The notes: generated from the letters alone by a model not told the origin. Positions 8,330 through 16,272 are shown, numbered from the stretch's first letter. The stretch: DNA of 20,945 bases from DIGJ01 sp036658435 (GCA_036658435.1 JAVXEO010000043.1:1-20945); one strand, 5' to 3'. Made by a program: numbers and translations.

Positions 8330-8845
8330 CTATTCTATATAATGCTTTCCTGTTTTCTTAACAAGCTGGATACGGTAGGAAACTCTTCCTTCTAAAATTA
8401 TTTCCGAATAGGGTAGGGAATCTAGAAAAGCTCCCGTTCCTTTATCATAAGCAATCTTAAGAAAACTCGCCGGATTCTGTGGGTCCAAAGGAATTTCATT
8501 TCCGGTTGCCTCCTCTTTATAAGAAATGGAAACCGAACCATTGGCAATTTTCTTTCCATTCGTAAGGTCATTTTTAGAAGAAACATCTTGATTCCATATT
8601 TTCAAGTAACAGTTTTTATCCTCCCTGTATATATAGAGGTACGTGGTATCTGATTTTGACATATTCTCCAGCTGAACCTGGTTCAAAGCGGTGTTGATCG
8701 CGGCAGCACATTTCTTGGTATTTCCATAGGAAATATACTGAAGCGTTCCCAGACTTCCGGAAATCAGTATGCTCAAAACCGTAATCACAATAATAAGTTC
8801 TATCATTGAAAATCCTTTATTTTCCGTTTTTCTTCCAGTTTTCAT
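8330..8845 (-). CDS. Minor pilin, GspH/FimT-like
   Basis: A 171-residue type IV prepilin. The leader MKTGRKTENKG is followed by FSMIE, with Glu at mature position 5, then a hydrophobic helix to about residue 33. The small C-terminal beta domain (CAAAINTALNQVQLENMSKSDT and downstream strands) resembles GspH/FimT subunits, which join a tip or priming complex. The frame is open to a TTG at 8869, but the ATG at 8845 has GAAGGG about ten bases upstream and gives a leader of normal length, so it is chosen. The start overlaps the 3' end of the preceding large pilin gene by 29 bases, implying translational coupling. The subtype is inferred from the order H-after-K and from length; certainty about the class III signal is high. 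Confidence 0.88.
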   Translation of the reverse strand: MKTGRKTENKGFSMIELIIVITVLSILISGSLGTLQYISYGNTKKCAAAINTALNQVQLENMSKSDTTYLYIYREDKNCYLKIWNQDVSSKNDLTNGKKIANGSVSISYKEEATGNEIPLDPQNPASFLKIAYDKGTGAFLDSLPYSEIILEGRVSYRIQLVKKTGKHYIE

Positions 8846-11000
8846 AGTATACATACCCTTCATAGTCAAAGTCTGCCGTAATATTTACTTTCTTTTCGGT
8901 AAGGTCTATCTTTAAATACTCCATCATTTTTGAGGAATCTTGGGAATGCAGCATATTTTGTATCAAATACTCATCTCCGGTTATTGTACTTCCTCCTGCC
9001 TGGGAAAAGGTAATGTCTCCTCCCGCTAACACCATACCTTGAAAGCTTCCCACTATTTCTACGTTCCCATTACAGATAATAATCCCTTTATTTCCATTTT
9101 CACCCGTCCAGGTATAATTTTCTTTGTCGGAAACAAAAATTTTCCCCAATTCCCCTCCTTTTTCATTCACGGAAATTGGCTGTTGGGTTATTCCATGTAG
9201 TTCATCGATCTTGTCAAACTTCACCATTCGTTTATATAGGGAATTCTGTGTCTTATCCAAAATACGGATGTCCCCCCCTTGTGCCTCCTGTAAGTCCTCA
9301 ACCAATGCAAGTTGTCTGGACTTATATTCCTGCCCCTTTGACTGGGCATACATTTTCATGATTTTACTTGGTGTTGACTGATTACTTATTTTTACGCCCG
9401 CCCTCTTGGTTGTGGGATCTCGATATAAAATATTTCCTGAAAGAAGTAAAATCATAGATGGGTTCAGGGATATCCCCTCCTCTGAAAAATAAGGACTGCT
9501 GTTGTTCTTTATCACTTCCGGATGAAATTTAAAATATTCTCTGTAAAAATCATTGGCTGCGGCTTCATTTTTAAAGTTTAAATAATAGTAACAAATCGTT
9601 CCACCCGCATTTTTTAAATAATAAGGCACCAGCATTTTCTCCGGTTCCGAAAACAAATAGGAATCTACCGGAAATCCCACGTAATTCTCATAACCCGGAA
9701 CATCCAGTTTTTTCTCTCCTCCGGATTTTTCTTCCACTACATATTTTTCCGGTACATAATAAACCAGCTGGCTGCTTCGCACGGCCAGGGACTCCCCTAG
9801 CATGATATCCTTGTTCTGAGCCAGAAATTCCGAATCACTTCCACTTTTAGAAATAAAAGCTCTGCCTGCCAGTACCAGCATAGACAAGTCTTTCATGTTA
9901 AGTAGGGCATCTTTTCCATTAATAATCATAGAACTACTATATTCTGCATTGGTCTGTGGCAGATAATTTTGTGTATACTCCTTGTCATAATGATAGCCAA
10001 AATATTCTCCCCTTAAGGTAACCTCATCCTTTGCGCCGTTCAATTCCAAGTCATCTGCCACATTTATGGTTCCATTGATTGTTATTTTTGCCGGTGCTGC
10101 CCTTAATTCCTTTCCGGTACGAATGTTTTCCACCCAAACATTACTCTTCTTGGAGTTCACCCCATCTCCTATTTTTAAGTTACCTCCATTGGATACCGCA
10201 ATATCTCCCCGGGATACCACCGAATCTCCCAAAAGTTCCAGTATTCCACCATTTAAAACTTCAATTCCAGCTGTTTTATCCTCAATGGAAGTGGGATCCT
10301 TTGACCTTACAATTCCCGAATACACATTACCATTTACGGTTGTTTTTCCATGATTCATCTTTATTTTATTGTCTGCAATCAATGCGTATTTAGAAAATTC
10401 CGTGTAACCTGCCGTTCCTTTCGAGAAAGATAGTTTTGGTGTCTGTAAGCGAATATCCGTTTTGATTTTGGTCTCATAGTTTCCATTTTTCACTTTTACT
10501 TCTATATTCTTTAAAACCATATAGTGTTCCAGCGGTTTCATCTCCAATTTGTTTTCACCGACTGTGGAACAATAAAAAGTTTTTTCTTCCTCTGTCAAAA
10601 AACCTTTTATTTTGTCTTCCTGATAAAAGAAATCACCTGAAATAGAATCATCTCCACCACAAAGTTTTTTCTTAATTTCTTTCATGTATGACTGATTAAA
10701 TACCTCCTGCATGGAAATTGCACTGTTCTCGGTAATGGTTGTATAATTTGACAGAACATTCTCATAAGCCGTCATAGAGGCTTCGGATGAAGTTAAAACA
10801 AGACCGGATTTTATTTTTTCCATCACGGCATCTGCCGTATAAAAGTTTTCTTTTGCCTCTTTATTAACCTCTTTCATCGTGTTGTTGATTGCTGAAGCCG
10901 CAAGAACCGAAGCTCCCAAAAGACCAATAAAACCCATGGCAACCATCACTAAAATTAAGGTAGAGCCTTTATTTCCAATCTTTTTTTTCTTCATAGCCAT
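8817..11000 (-). CDS. Large GspK/PilX-type minor pilin with beta-helix-like ectodomain
   Basis: A 727-residue protein with a prepilin-like N-terminus: leader MAMKKKKIGNKG, then STLILVMVAMGFIGLLGA. Mature position 5 is Leu instead of Glu, as in PilX_N/GspK proteins that cap the fibre. The helix (12-34) is followed by a helical stretch. From about residue 215 to 345 there is a ladder of short strands rich in Gly/Asn (NGNVYSG, NGGILELLGDSV, NGGNLKIGDG, INGTINVADDLELNG), typical of a right-handed beta-helix. A second such patch sits near 636-675 (CNGNVEIVGSFQG, LAGGDITFSQAGGSTITG). Ordinary minor pilins are 150-350 residues, so this is oversized, like the large PilK of Clostridioides. Its ATG overlaps the stop of the preceding gene (TAATG), with AAAGGAG just upstream. 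A role as an exposed tip subunit or adhesin is inferred. ATG 10994 is an alternative start. Confidence 0.85.
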   Translation of the reverse strand: MAMKKKKIGNKGSTLILVMVAMGFIGLLGASVLAASAINNTMKEVNKEAKENFYTADAVMEKIKSGLVLTSSEASMTAYENVLSNYTTITENSAISMQEVFNQSYMKEIKKKLCGGDDSISGDFFYQEDKIKGFLTEEEKTFYCSTVGENKLEMKPLEHYMVLKNIEVKVKNGNYETKIKTDIRLQTPKLSFSKGTAGYTEFSKYALIADNKIKMNHGKTTVNGNVYSGIVRSKDPTSIEDKTAGIEVLNGGILELLGDSVVSRGDIAVSNGGNLKIGDGVNSKKSNVWVENIRTGKELRAAPAKITINGTINVADDLELNGAKDEVTLRGEYFGYHYDKEYTQNYLPQTNAEYSSSMIINGKDALLNMKDLSMLVLAGRAFISKSGSDSEFLAQNKDIMLGESLAVRSSQLVYYVPEKYVVEEKSGGEKKLDVPGYENYVGFPVDSYLFSEPEKMLVPYYLKNAGGTICYYYLNFKNEAAANDFYREYFKFHPEVIKNNSSPYFSEEGISLNPSMILLLSGNILYRDPTTKRAGVKISNQSTPSKIMKMYAQSKGQEYKSRQLALVEDLQEAQGGDIRILDKTQNSLYKRMVKFDKIDELHGITQQPISVNEKGGELGKIFVSDKENYTWTGENGNKGIIICNGNVEIVGSFQGMVLAGGDITFSQAGGSTITGDEYLIQNMLHSQDSSKMMEYLKIDLTEKKVNITADFDYEGYVYYENWKKNGK

Positions 11001-12040
11001 TATTCTCCTTTCGTGGAGGTTAATATCACCTTGGGATCATCAATGGATACGGTCATTCGAACCATCCGAACTGCCTGTTTCTTAGCCACAAGGGGCTGGT
11101 ATCCCGACATATTCACAATATTGGCGTTGGTGTAAATTGAAGAAGCATCCCTAGGATACAGCCCTTCTACCCGGAGGCCGGACGGGATTTCCTTCGGCTT
11201 TTGAGCAATAAAGTAAAGAGCACTTATCTTAGTAAAATCAGCACCACTTACCGTCACTTTATCTAGTTCCGAAGGATGGTAGAAAAAAAACACCTTTCGC
11301 TTTCGGTCCAGAGGCATACGATTGTTGAGCACTTCACAGGGATAAATTTTATTGGATGCCATGCCCTCTGCTGCCCCTCCCAAAGCAGGATTATACCAGT
11401 AGTCATACGTGACTTTTGTATTTAGATACTCTCCCCCGGCGTCTGTGTCTATGGAAAAGTTAAGGTACATCCGGCGCTGCAAACCACTTGCAAGCATTTC
11501 TTCTGTCAAAGGCAATGCCGAAAATCCCTGTTCATATTTTTCTTCACAGGCTGCTTCATTGATGGATAGAAAATATAGTTTTGCACTTTCTCTATCTAAA
11601 CTTTTTTCCGTGGAAATTACATCGTTTGCCACATCCAGAAGTTGAATGTCCGGCTCCATATCCATTTTTACATCTGGATTTCCATCCATTCTTAATTTTT
11701 CAGACTGTAAATCAACCTTTACATCATAGGTTCTTCCCCCCATATTTTTTGTTAAAACATACTCATAGTATACACTTTTACCCGGTTGGGAAAAGTCCTT
11801 CCAGGAGGGAAGTTTCTTGTATTTTTCCTCAATTGTATTTAGACTTTCTTCATTCTTTAGATCTTCCATTACGTTTTGTGCAAGTAACGTAGCTTCCTGT
11901 TTCTTTCTGGCTAAAATATTGTACTTTGCTGCATCTACAAAATAATTTAAAAGGGGGATACTAATCATTGCAAGAATTGCCATGGACAATATCACTTCTA
12001 ATAAAGTAAATCCTTTATTTTTTACTGTTTTATTACCCAT
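11000..12040 (-). CDS. Minor pilin, GspI/PilV-like
   Basis: A 346-residue type IV prepilin. The leader MGNKTVKNKG is cleaved before FTLLEVILSMAILAM, with the conserved Glu at mature position 5 and a helix to about residue 33. The motif 'GFTLLEVilsmaIla', followed by QEATLLAQNVMEDLK, is typical of GspI/PilV subunits. The C-terminal region is longer than in most GspI proteins (usually about 120-200 residues). It contains an extra beta domain with the cysteines C167 and C237, which could form a disulfide outside the cell. The start has AAGGGGG seven to eight bases upstream and lies 22 bases after the pilO stop. The stop overlaps the next start. Confidence is high for prepilin, good for the GspI/PilV type. 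Confidence 0.88.
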   Translation of the reverse strand: MGNKTVKNKGFTLLEVILSMAILAMISIPLLNYFVDAAKYNILARKKQEATLLAQNVMEDLKNEESLNTIEEKYKKLPSWKDFSQPGKSVYYEYVLTKNMGGRTYDVKVDLQSEKLRMDGNPDVKMDMEPDIQLLDVANDVISTEKSLDRESAKLYFLSINEAACEEKYEQGFSALPLTEEMLASGLQRRMYLNFSIDTDAGGEYLNTKVTYDYWYNPALGGAAEGMASNKIYPCEVLNNRMPLDRKRKVFFFYHPSELDKVTVSGADFTKISALYFIAQKPKEIPSGLRVEGLYPRDASSIYTNANIVNMSGYQPLVAKKQAVRMVRMTVSIDDPKVILTSTKGE

Positions 12041-12062
12041 TCATCTGCCCCCTTCCGATTTT

Positions 12063-12818
12063 TTAATGCTCCTTAGATCCCATAATATTAGAAACTCCCT
12101 GGGAAATTCCATTGATTACCGGTGCCTGGTATTCTCTTTCCGTTCCTTCTAAGGAATACATGGCAACTTCCATAGTTCCCATAAGATTTCCTGTTTCTGT
12201 ATCAAAAACCGCATCTATTTTTTCCAATGTCATTCGATCTTCATACTTTGCTATATAGTGAAGCATTTCTTTTAATTGAGAATAGGAAGCGGTATACTGC
12301 ATCTGGAGTTTGGAAACATACCCGATTATCTGTGGTTTTTCTTCACTGCCTTGAAGTTCCTGTGATTTTTCCGGTTCTGCCGTAATTCCATCCACCGCTT
12401 CCTGAGTACTGGTGATTGCTTCTTCCATGGAGATGGGCTCCTCTTCCGTTCCTTCCCCCTCTTTTAGCACTTCATTCATGGAAAATCCAATGGACTGAAT
12501 TTTTATTCCAAGAATCTTTTCCATTTCATCCACTATATAAATTGCTTTTTCCTGGGTTACCAAGCTTGGAATTTTATTCACTATGAGCTGGGATTCTGCC
12601 TCCATCTGTCTGGTTTCTTCCTCTACCTCATTCTCCTTTAGAACCATGCTCTTTAAGTGCCGGAGTTCCGCCTCCATTTCTATGTTCTTCTCTTTCATTT
12701 CCAGTGTTTGTGTATGAAAACGATCGTATACTGAAAAGTAAGAGCTTCCTAGAAGCAACAGTGAAAAAAAGATAAGTAATAGTTTAATTTCTTTATCTGA
12801 TAATTTTCTTCTATTCAT
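12063..12818 (-). CDS. pilO: T4P assembly platform protein PilO
   Basis: A 251-residue bitopic inner-platform protein. A short cytoplasmic tail is followed by one membrane helix (about 11-30), a coiled coil (about 35-75) and a C-terminal ferredoxin-like domain (about 88-225) with the family pattern KIQSIGF and later SKLQMQYTASYSQLKEML. PilO pairs with PilN to link the cytoplasmic PilM/PilB/PilC machine to the pilus exit site. Between the first strand (about 106-113) and the next (about 169) lies an acidic, low-complexity insert of about 45 residues (117-162) not usual for the family. The start overlaps the pilMN stop by 8 bases, with AGAGGTG upstream, so the two are translationally coupled. 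Sequence similarity is low, as expected for PilO, but architecture and position are clear. Confidence 0.85.
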   Translation of the reverse strand: MNRRKLSDKEIKLLLIFFSLLLLGSSYFSVYDRFHTQTLEMKEKNIEMEAELRHLKSMVLKENEVEEETRQMEAESQLIVNKIPSLVTQEKAIYIVDEMEKILGIKIQSIGFSMNEVLKEGEGTEEEPISMEEAITSTQEAVDGITAEPEKSQELQGSEEKPQIIGYVSKLQMQYTASYSQLKEMLHYIAKYEDRMTLEKIDAVFDTETGNLMGTMEVAMYSLEGTEREYQAPVINGISQGVSNIMGSKEH

Positions 12819-14361
12819 TGGAATTTTTCACCTCTTCCTTTTTCTCCGGAACTGTTTTCACGTATTCACAAGTCAGGGTATAGGTCAAATTTTCTGCTCC
12901 ATTTTCCTCGATCTGTGACGTAATCGCAGGAACATAAATATTGGTGATTTCCGGAATCTCTTTAAAGTTCATTATCATTTTTGCAATGGGTAGTTTCTGG
13001 GTTGTCTCCACACCAAAAACCAAGGTCTCTCGATCCACCTGCATGGAAGAAATATGAGCCGTCCTAGGCAATACCTGCTCCATTTTTACAATTAGGGCAT
13101 CTAAATTGTCGTTTGGACTTTGTATTCTCTCCTCATATTTTTTTAACTGCTCATACCTTGTTTTTGCCTTTGTATTTTCATCATAAATCTGTTTTACCGA
13201 AGATAATTCCTGAATCTGTCCTTCTACATCCGCTTTTCTTTCTTTCTCCTGCCAATACTGCATTACGGCGAATCCATCCAGGGTGATGGACAATAACAGG
13301 GCTATTCCAAAAACAATCTGCATGCTGCCTACCATGCTTTTTCTTGCTGCTTTTGCAGCAATGTCCTTTGATAAAAAATTTACCGGTTCATAGGAAGCTC
13401 CAATACAGGCCATATATTCAGATATTTGAAATGGAGTTTCCTTTTTCAAAAAGATTTTATGGTTCAGAGATTTCAACAATTTCGACGGTATCGCCAATTT
13501 TTCTGAAATAATAAGGTTGATATTTTTTATATTAACAAGGTCTCCCATTAATACCAGTTCCTTAATTGGTTTATCCAAATGCTGAGAATAATAGTAATCC
13601 GTCACTCTTCCAATACTATTTAAAATAGAGTCCAAGGCTTCCGCAACTCGTTCTCTTAGGTCTGTGTCCTGCATGAAATCATTTTCTTCCTGCACCAGTG
13701 TAGCTGCCAATTCTTTGTCCAATGCATCTTCACTTCCATAAGGAATGGTTCGCTGGAGTACTAATATTCCATTATCCATAACATTGACCAAGGTAGATTT
13801 TTCATTTACCTGCACCGCCATGATAACTTCATGAGGAAATTCCCGTTTCGCCAATTGGTAAATGCTGTTTCCAATATAGTCAATTGCTACCACATGAAAC
13901 TCCATAATCTCTGAAAAGTTATAATAATTTTTTATTAGGTTATCCGGTGCTGCCATTAAAAGTAAACGCAGGTTTTCCACCTTTTCCACTTTTTTCCGTT
14001 CTAATATACTGTAGGTAATGGTATATTCTGAAATGTCCACAGGAAAGTAATCCTGTGCACCTATCTCAATAATCTCACGAATTTTCTTTTCTTTTACTGC
14101 GGGAATAATAATTTCACGGTTGGCAATCTTAGAAGAAGATATGGTATAAATCACATCTTTTCCTTTCATTCCTGCCTCTTTTAATTGTCTTTTTAATTCT
14201 AAGGAAAAACTTTCCTTATCCCGTATATAACCATCCTCTACTGTGTTTTGTGGTGTTTCAAAAGACAGAAAATTATATACTTTGGGGTTCTTTTTTTGAT
14301 AATCAATTTCACAAACCTTGGTATATTCTGTTCCGATTTCAATGCTTAATACTCGCCTCAT
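12811..14361 (-). CDS. PilM-PilN fusion platform protein
   Basis: A 516-residue fusion of two normally separate T4P proteins. Residues 1-326 are PilM, an actin-like cytoplasmic ATPase fold. The first phosphate loop reads LSIEIGTEYTKVCEID, and later hallmarks include QDYFPVDI, VVAIDYIGNSI, and ELVLMGDLVN. At 326-333 the sequence EPVNFLSKD corresponds to the N-terminal peptide by which free PilN binds PilM. A membrane helix (about 346-366), a coiled coil (370-425) and a small PilN ferredoxin-like domain (425-510, HISSMQVDRETLVFGV) follow. The same fusion (PilMN) is known in Clostridioides difficile. An upstream GTG (14424) lies inside a strong hairpin and lacks a ribosome site; the ATG at 14361 matches the start of PilM homologues. 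AAGGG lies about 12 bases upstream, so initiation may be weak. Confidence 0.92.
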   Translation of the reverse strand: MRRVLSIEIGTEYTKVCEIDYQKKNPKVYNFLSFETPQNTVEDGYIRDKESFSLELKRQLKEAGMKGKDVIYTISSSKIANREIIIPAVKEKKIREIIEIGAQDYFPVDISEYTITYSILERKKVEKVENLRLLLMAAPDNLIKNYYNFSEIMEFHVVAIDYIGNSIYQLAKREFPHEVIMAVQVNEKSTLVNVMDNGILVLQRTIPYGSEDALDKELAATLVQEENDFMQDTDLRERVAEALDSILNSIGRVTDYYYSQHLDKPIKELVLMGDLVNIKNINLIISEKLAIPSKLLKSLNHKIFLKKETPFQISEYMACIGASYEPVNFLSKDIAAKAARKSMVGSMQIVFGIALLLSITLDGFAVMQYWQEKERKADVEGQIQELSSVKQIYDENTKAKTRYEQLKKYEERIQSPNDNLDALIVKMEQVLPRTAHISSMQVDRETLVFGVETTQKLPIAKMIMNFKEIPEITNIYVPAITSQIEENGAENLTYTLTCEYVKTVPEKKEEVKNSNE

Positions 14362-14394
14362 CCTTGTCTTTTCCCTTCTTAATTTCCCGATGTT

Positions 14395-14440
14395 CCCATC
14401 CCAAAGGACTGTGCACTTTTTCACAATACTTTGGGATAGG
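14395..14440 (-). promoter_or_regulatory. Strong intercistronic RNA hairpin between pilD and pilMN
   Basis: In the mRNA, CCTATCCCAAAG (14440-14429) pairs with CTTTGGGATGGG (14406-14395): 12 base pairs with one G-U. Inside it, TGTG/CACA forms a second short stem with an 8-base loop. It starts six bases after the pilD stop and ends about 33 bases before the pilMN ATG. No U-tract follows on either strand, so it is not a standard intrinsic terminator. Likely roles are a processing or stability element, or partial attenuation, separating abundant pilin/pilD mRNA from platform mRNA. Confidence 0.7.
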
Positions 14441-14445
14441 AAAAT

Positions 14446-15210
14446 CTATATTCCTATCGCATGTAAATACCATTGTATCATGGTTTCTCCAAACAAAGCA
14501 GAAATAAAAATTCCAACTGCCAGGTAAGGCCCCAAGGCAAGAACATGATTCTCTCCACTTCGTTTCATTCGATATAAATGAATGACGGAACCTAGAATGC
14601 AGGCTAAAAAGAACCCAAGAAGGTTCTTCTGCCAGCCAAGAAGCAGTCCGGAAACTGCCATTAATTTAATATCACCTCCACCAATTCCCCTTCCTTTTGT
14701 TATCCAAAAAAGAAGGTATAGGAACAGGCTTACGGAAAAGAATCCTGCAAGATACGTAACTACATGTTTATAATCAAGCAGTACCCGTATCACTCCCAGT
14801 ATCAGCAAAAATACATTAAGTGAAACCGGAATTTCAAAAGTTCTCCAATCAATCACTGCAATTACAATAAGAGCCGATGACATCAAACAATATAGTATAC
14901 TAACATCCTTCCATCCGTTTGCCAAGAAAACGAACAAGTACAGCATTCCATTCAATCCTTCAATGATGGGATATTGTATGGAAATCTTTTTCTTGCAACT
15001 TCTGCACCTACCCCTTAGTGCAATGTAGCTAAAGACAGGGACTAAATCATACCATTTTAATTCGCAGCCACAATCCATACAGTGGGATCGTGGCAGTACA
15101 ATGCTTTCTTTCTTTGGAATCCGGAAAATGCACACATTCAAAAAACTTCCGATTACCATACCAAATAAAACCGGTACCATATAGATTGCAATAAAAATTA
15201 AATCCGGCAT
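14446..15210 (-). CDS. pilD: Type IV prepilin peptidase / N-methyltransferase
   Basis: A 254-residue polytopic membrane aspartyl protease that removes the leader peptides of the six prepilins encoded here; full-length members also methylate the new N-terminus. The cytoplasmic domain carries two zinc-binding CxxC pairs (C44/C47 and C69/C72), the mark of the bifunctional form. The catalytic aspartates are D121 (VIDWRTFEIP) and D180 in GGGDIKLM, the GxGD motif. About eight hydrophobic helices are visible, the first (MVPVLFGMVIGSFLNVCIFRIP) being highly typical. The ATG has GGGAGG five bases upstream. The gene lies 23 bases after the second pilin gene, in the same operon. Length and motifs are complete. 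Confidence 0.96.
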   Translation of the reverse strand: MPDLIFIAIYMVPVLFGMVIGSFLNVCIFRIPKKESIVLPRSHCMDCGCELKWYDLVPVFSYIALRGRCRSCKKKISIQYPIIEGLNGMLYLFVFLANGWKDVSILYCLMSSALIVIAVIDWRTFEIPVSLNVFLLILGVIRVLLDYKHVVTYLAGFFSVSLFLYLLFWITKGRGIGGGDIKLMAVSGLLLGWQKNLLGFFLACILGSVIHLYRMKRSGENHVLALGPYLAVGIFISALFGETMIQWYLHAIGI

Positions 15211-15233
15211 GATTTCCTCCCTTTGTATATGGA

Positions 15234-15695
15234 TTAGTTTACAGCAGCGCCATCACTGGCAATACTTAAAGTCCCTTTTTTGACGGTAATTAAATCTTTG
15301 TCCACTATAAATTGAACATTTTCGTCATGATTTCCTTTTCCCTTGACCGATTTGAACGCCTGATTCAAACCGGCATCCGTAGAAAGTTTGGCACCCATCA
15401 GCTTCTTAAAGCTAGCCGCCAACTTAGGATTCTCTTTAACCAGTCCGGTAGGTGGGGTATCTGTTCCAATTCCATCGGTCTTTACCAGAGAAGTCACTTC
15501 ATTCTCAATGACAGCAGACTGAAAGGCATAAAATACCGTATCTAATGTTGCTAAATCCTTGCTTTCTCTTGCTTTTTCCAAATAAGGAATTGCTTGTGAG
15601 CCAATCACTCCTACTAAAATGGCCATAATCGCAATCACAATAATCAATTCCACCAAGGAGAAGCCTTGGTTTTCTTTCTTTTCTTGGGTTTCCAT
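15234..15695 (-). CDS. pilA: Type IV pilin, second major-pilin-like copy
   Basis: A 153-residue prepilin. The leader METQEKKENQG is cleaved before FSLVE; Gln replaces the usual Lys at -2. The mature N-terminal region through KARESKDLA is almost identical to that of the upstream pilin, while the globular C-terminal part (about 55-153) is unrelated in detail, has no cysteines and ends in beta strands (NVQFIVDKDLITVKKGTLSIA). The ATG at 15695 has AAGGAG seven bases away; extension to 15731 is not supported. It lies 91 bases after the first pilin gene. It could be an alternative major pilin or a shaft minor pilin. Codon choice is less A/T-ending than in the other copy, suggesting lower expression, which is an inference by eye. 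Confidence 0.92.
   Translation of the reverse strand: METQEKKENQGFSLVELIIVIAIMAILVGVIGSQAIPYLEKARESKDLATLDTVFYAFQSAVIENEVTSLVKTDGIGTDTPPTGLVKENPKLAASFKKLMGAKLSTDAGLNQAFKSVKGKGNHDENVQFIVDKDLITVKKGTLSIASDGAAVN
15549..15669 (-). repeat. Duplicated pilin N-terminal region, copy 1
   Basis: This 121-base segment aligns without gaps to 16093-16213. I count 18 differences by eye, nearly all at third codon positions. It encodes the shared leader end and N-terminal helix of the two pilins. The sharp loss of similarity beyond it shows that the globular domains diverged or were exchanged while the fibre-core helix was conserved. Confidence 0.85.
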
Positions 15696-15786
15696 GGTTA
15701 TACTCCTTATCCTTTTAAATTGTGGTTCCAACTTTACGCGGAATGGTTGGTGGGAAGTTAAAATGTATCAGGTAATTTTAATGTAA

Positions 15787-16239
15787 TTAGTTAGTAACCT
15801 TTATCACTGTGCTAGTTCCTGCTGAAACTGTAATTTCACCTGTTAATTCTATATAATTAAACACTACGCCTTTGTCTTTTGCCTCTTCTGATGTAAATAA
15901 AGCTCCACTTTCTACTTTTGCTGCCACTTTTGTTCCTAATAGTTTTTCTATTGTCTCACCAGCTTTTTTAGTTGCACCCGTTTTATCAGCAGTGTCTGCC
16001 TTAATTTCTGATAGCTTTTTACCTGTAATATTGCTTGTTACACCTTCAGAAACAATTGCTGATTGAAATGCAGTATAAACAGTATCAATTGCTGCTAAAT
16101 CCTTACTTTCTCTGGCTTTTTCCAAATACGGAATTGCCTGAGAACCAATTACACCTACTAAAATAGCCATAATTGCAATCACGATAATTAATTCTACTAA
16201 CGAAAATCCTTTGTTTCCCATGTTTCTTTGTTTTTTCAT
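15787..16239 (-). CDS. pilA: Type IV major pilin
   Basis: A 150-residue prepilin, probably the main fibre subunit. The leader MKKQRNMGNKG is followed by FSLVELIIVIAIMAILVG, with Glu at mature position 5. The N-terminal helix continues to about residue 60, then a compact alpha/beta head of about 85 residues ends in short strands (VVFNYIELTGEITVSAG). There are no cysteines, so no disulfide D-region of the Gram-negative kind. AAGGAG lies about nine bases upstream. The gene has a putative promoter of its own in the preceding gap. Its codons end in A or T more consistently than those of its neighbours (TTA, ACA, GCA, GTA). That fits a highly expressed gene here, or simply base drift. I judge it the major pilin by position and codon use. 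Confidence 0.94.
   Translation of the reverse strand: MKKQRNMGNKGFSLVELIIVIAIMAILVGVIGSQAIPYLEKARESKDLAAIDTVYTAFQSAIVSEGVTSNITGKKLSEIKADTADKTGATKKAGETIEKLLGTKVAAKVESGALFTSEEAKDKGVVFNYIELTGEITVSAGTSTVIKVTN
16093..16213 (-). repeat. Duplicated pilin N-terminal region, copy 2
   Basis: Partner of the segment at 15549-15669, encoding the same FSLVELIIVIAIMAILVG core. The mostly synonymous pattern of differences indicates an old duplication held by purifying selection rather than a recent copy. Confidence 0.85.
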
Positions 16240-16272
16240 AACCCTTATTCTCCTTTTCTTTTTCTCAATTTT

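Noticed and set aside
10079..10393. Plus-strand reading frames over 100 codons, such as this one and 16649-17044 and 19341-19733
   Set aside because: They lie antisense to conserved pilus genes, lack ribosome sites and have no recognisable domains; they are by-products of codon bias on the coding strand.
14362..14424. N-terminal extension of PilM-PilN from GTG 14424
   Set aside because: No ribosome site, the extra residues do not resemble PilM, and the segment lies inside the strong intercistronic hairpin.
14395..14440. Intrinsic terminator between pilD and pilMN
   Set aside because: The stem is strong but neither side is followed by a U-rich tract, so it is listed as a structural RNA element instead.
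15696..15786. Promoter or terminator between the two pilin genes
   Set aside because: A TGATACATT -10-like string has no matching -35, and the CCAAC/GTTGG pairing is short with no U-tract. I see only the good ribosome site for the downstream pilin.
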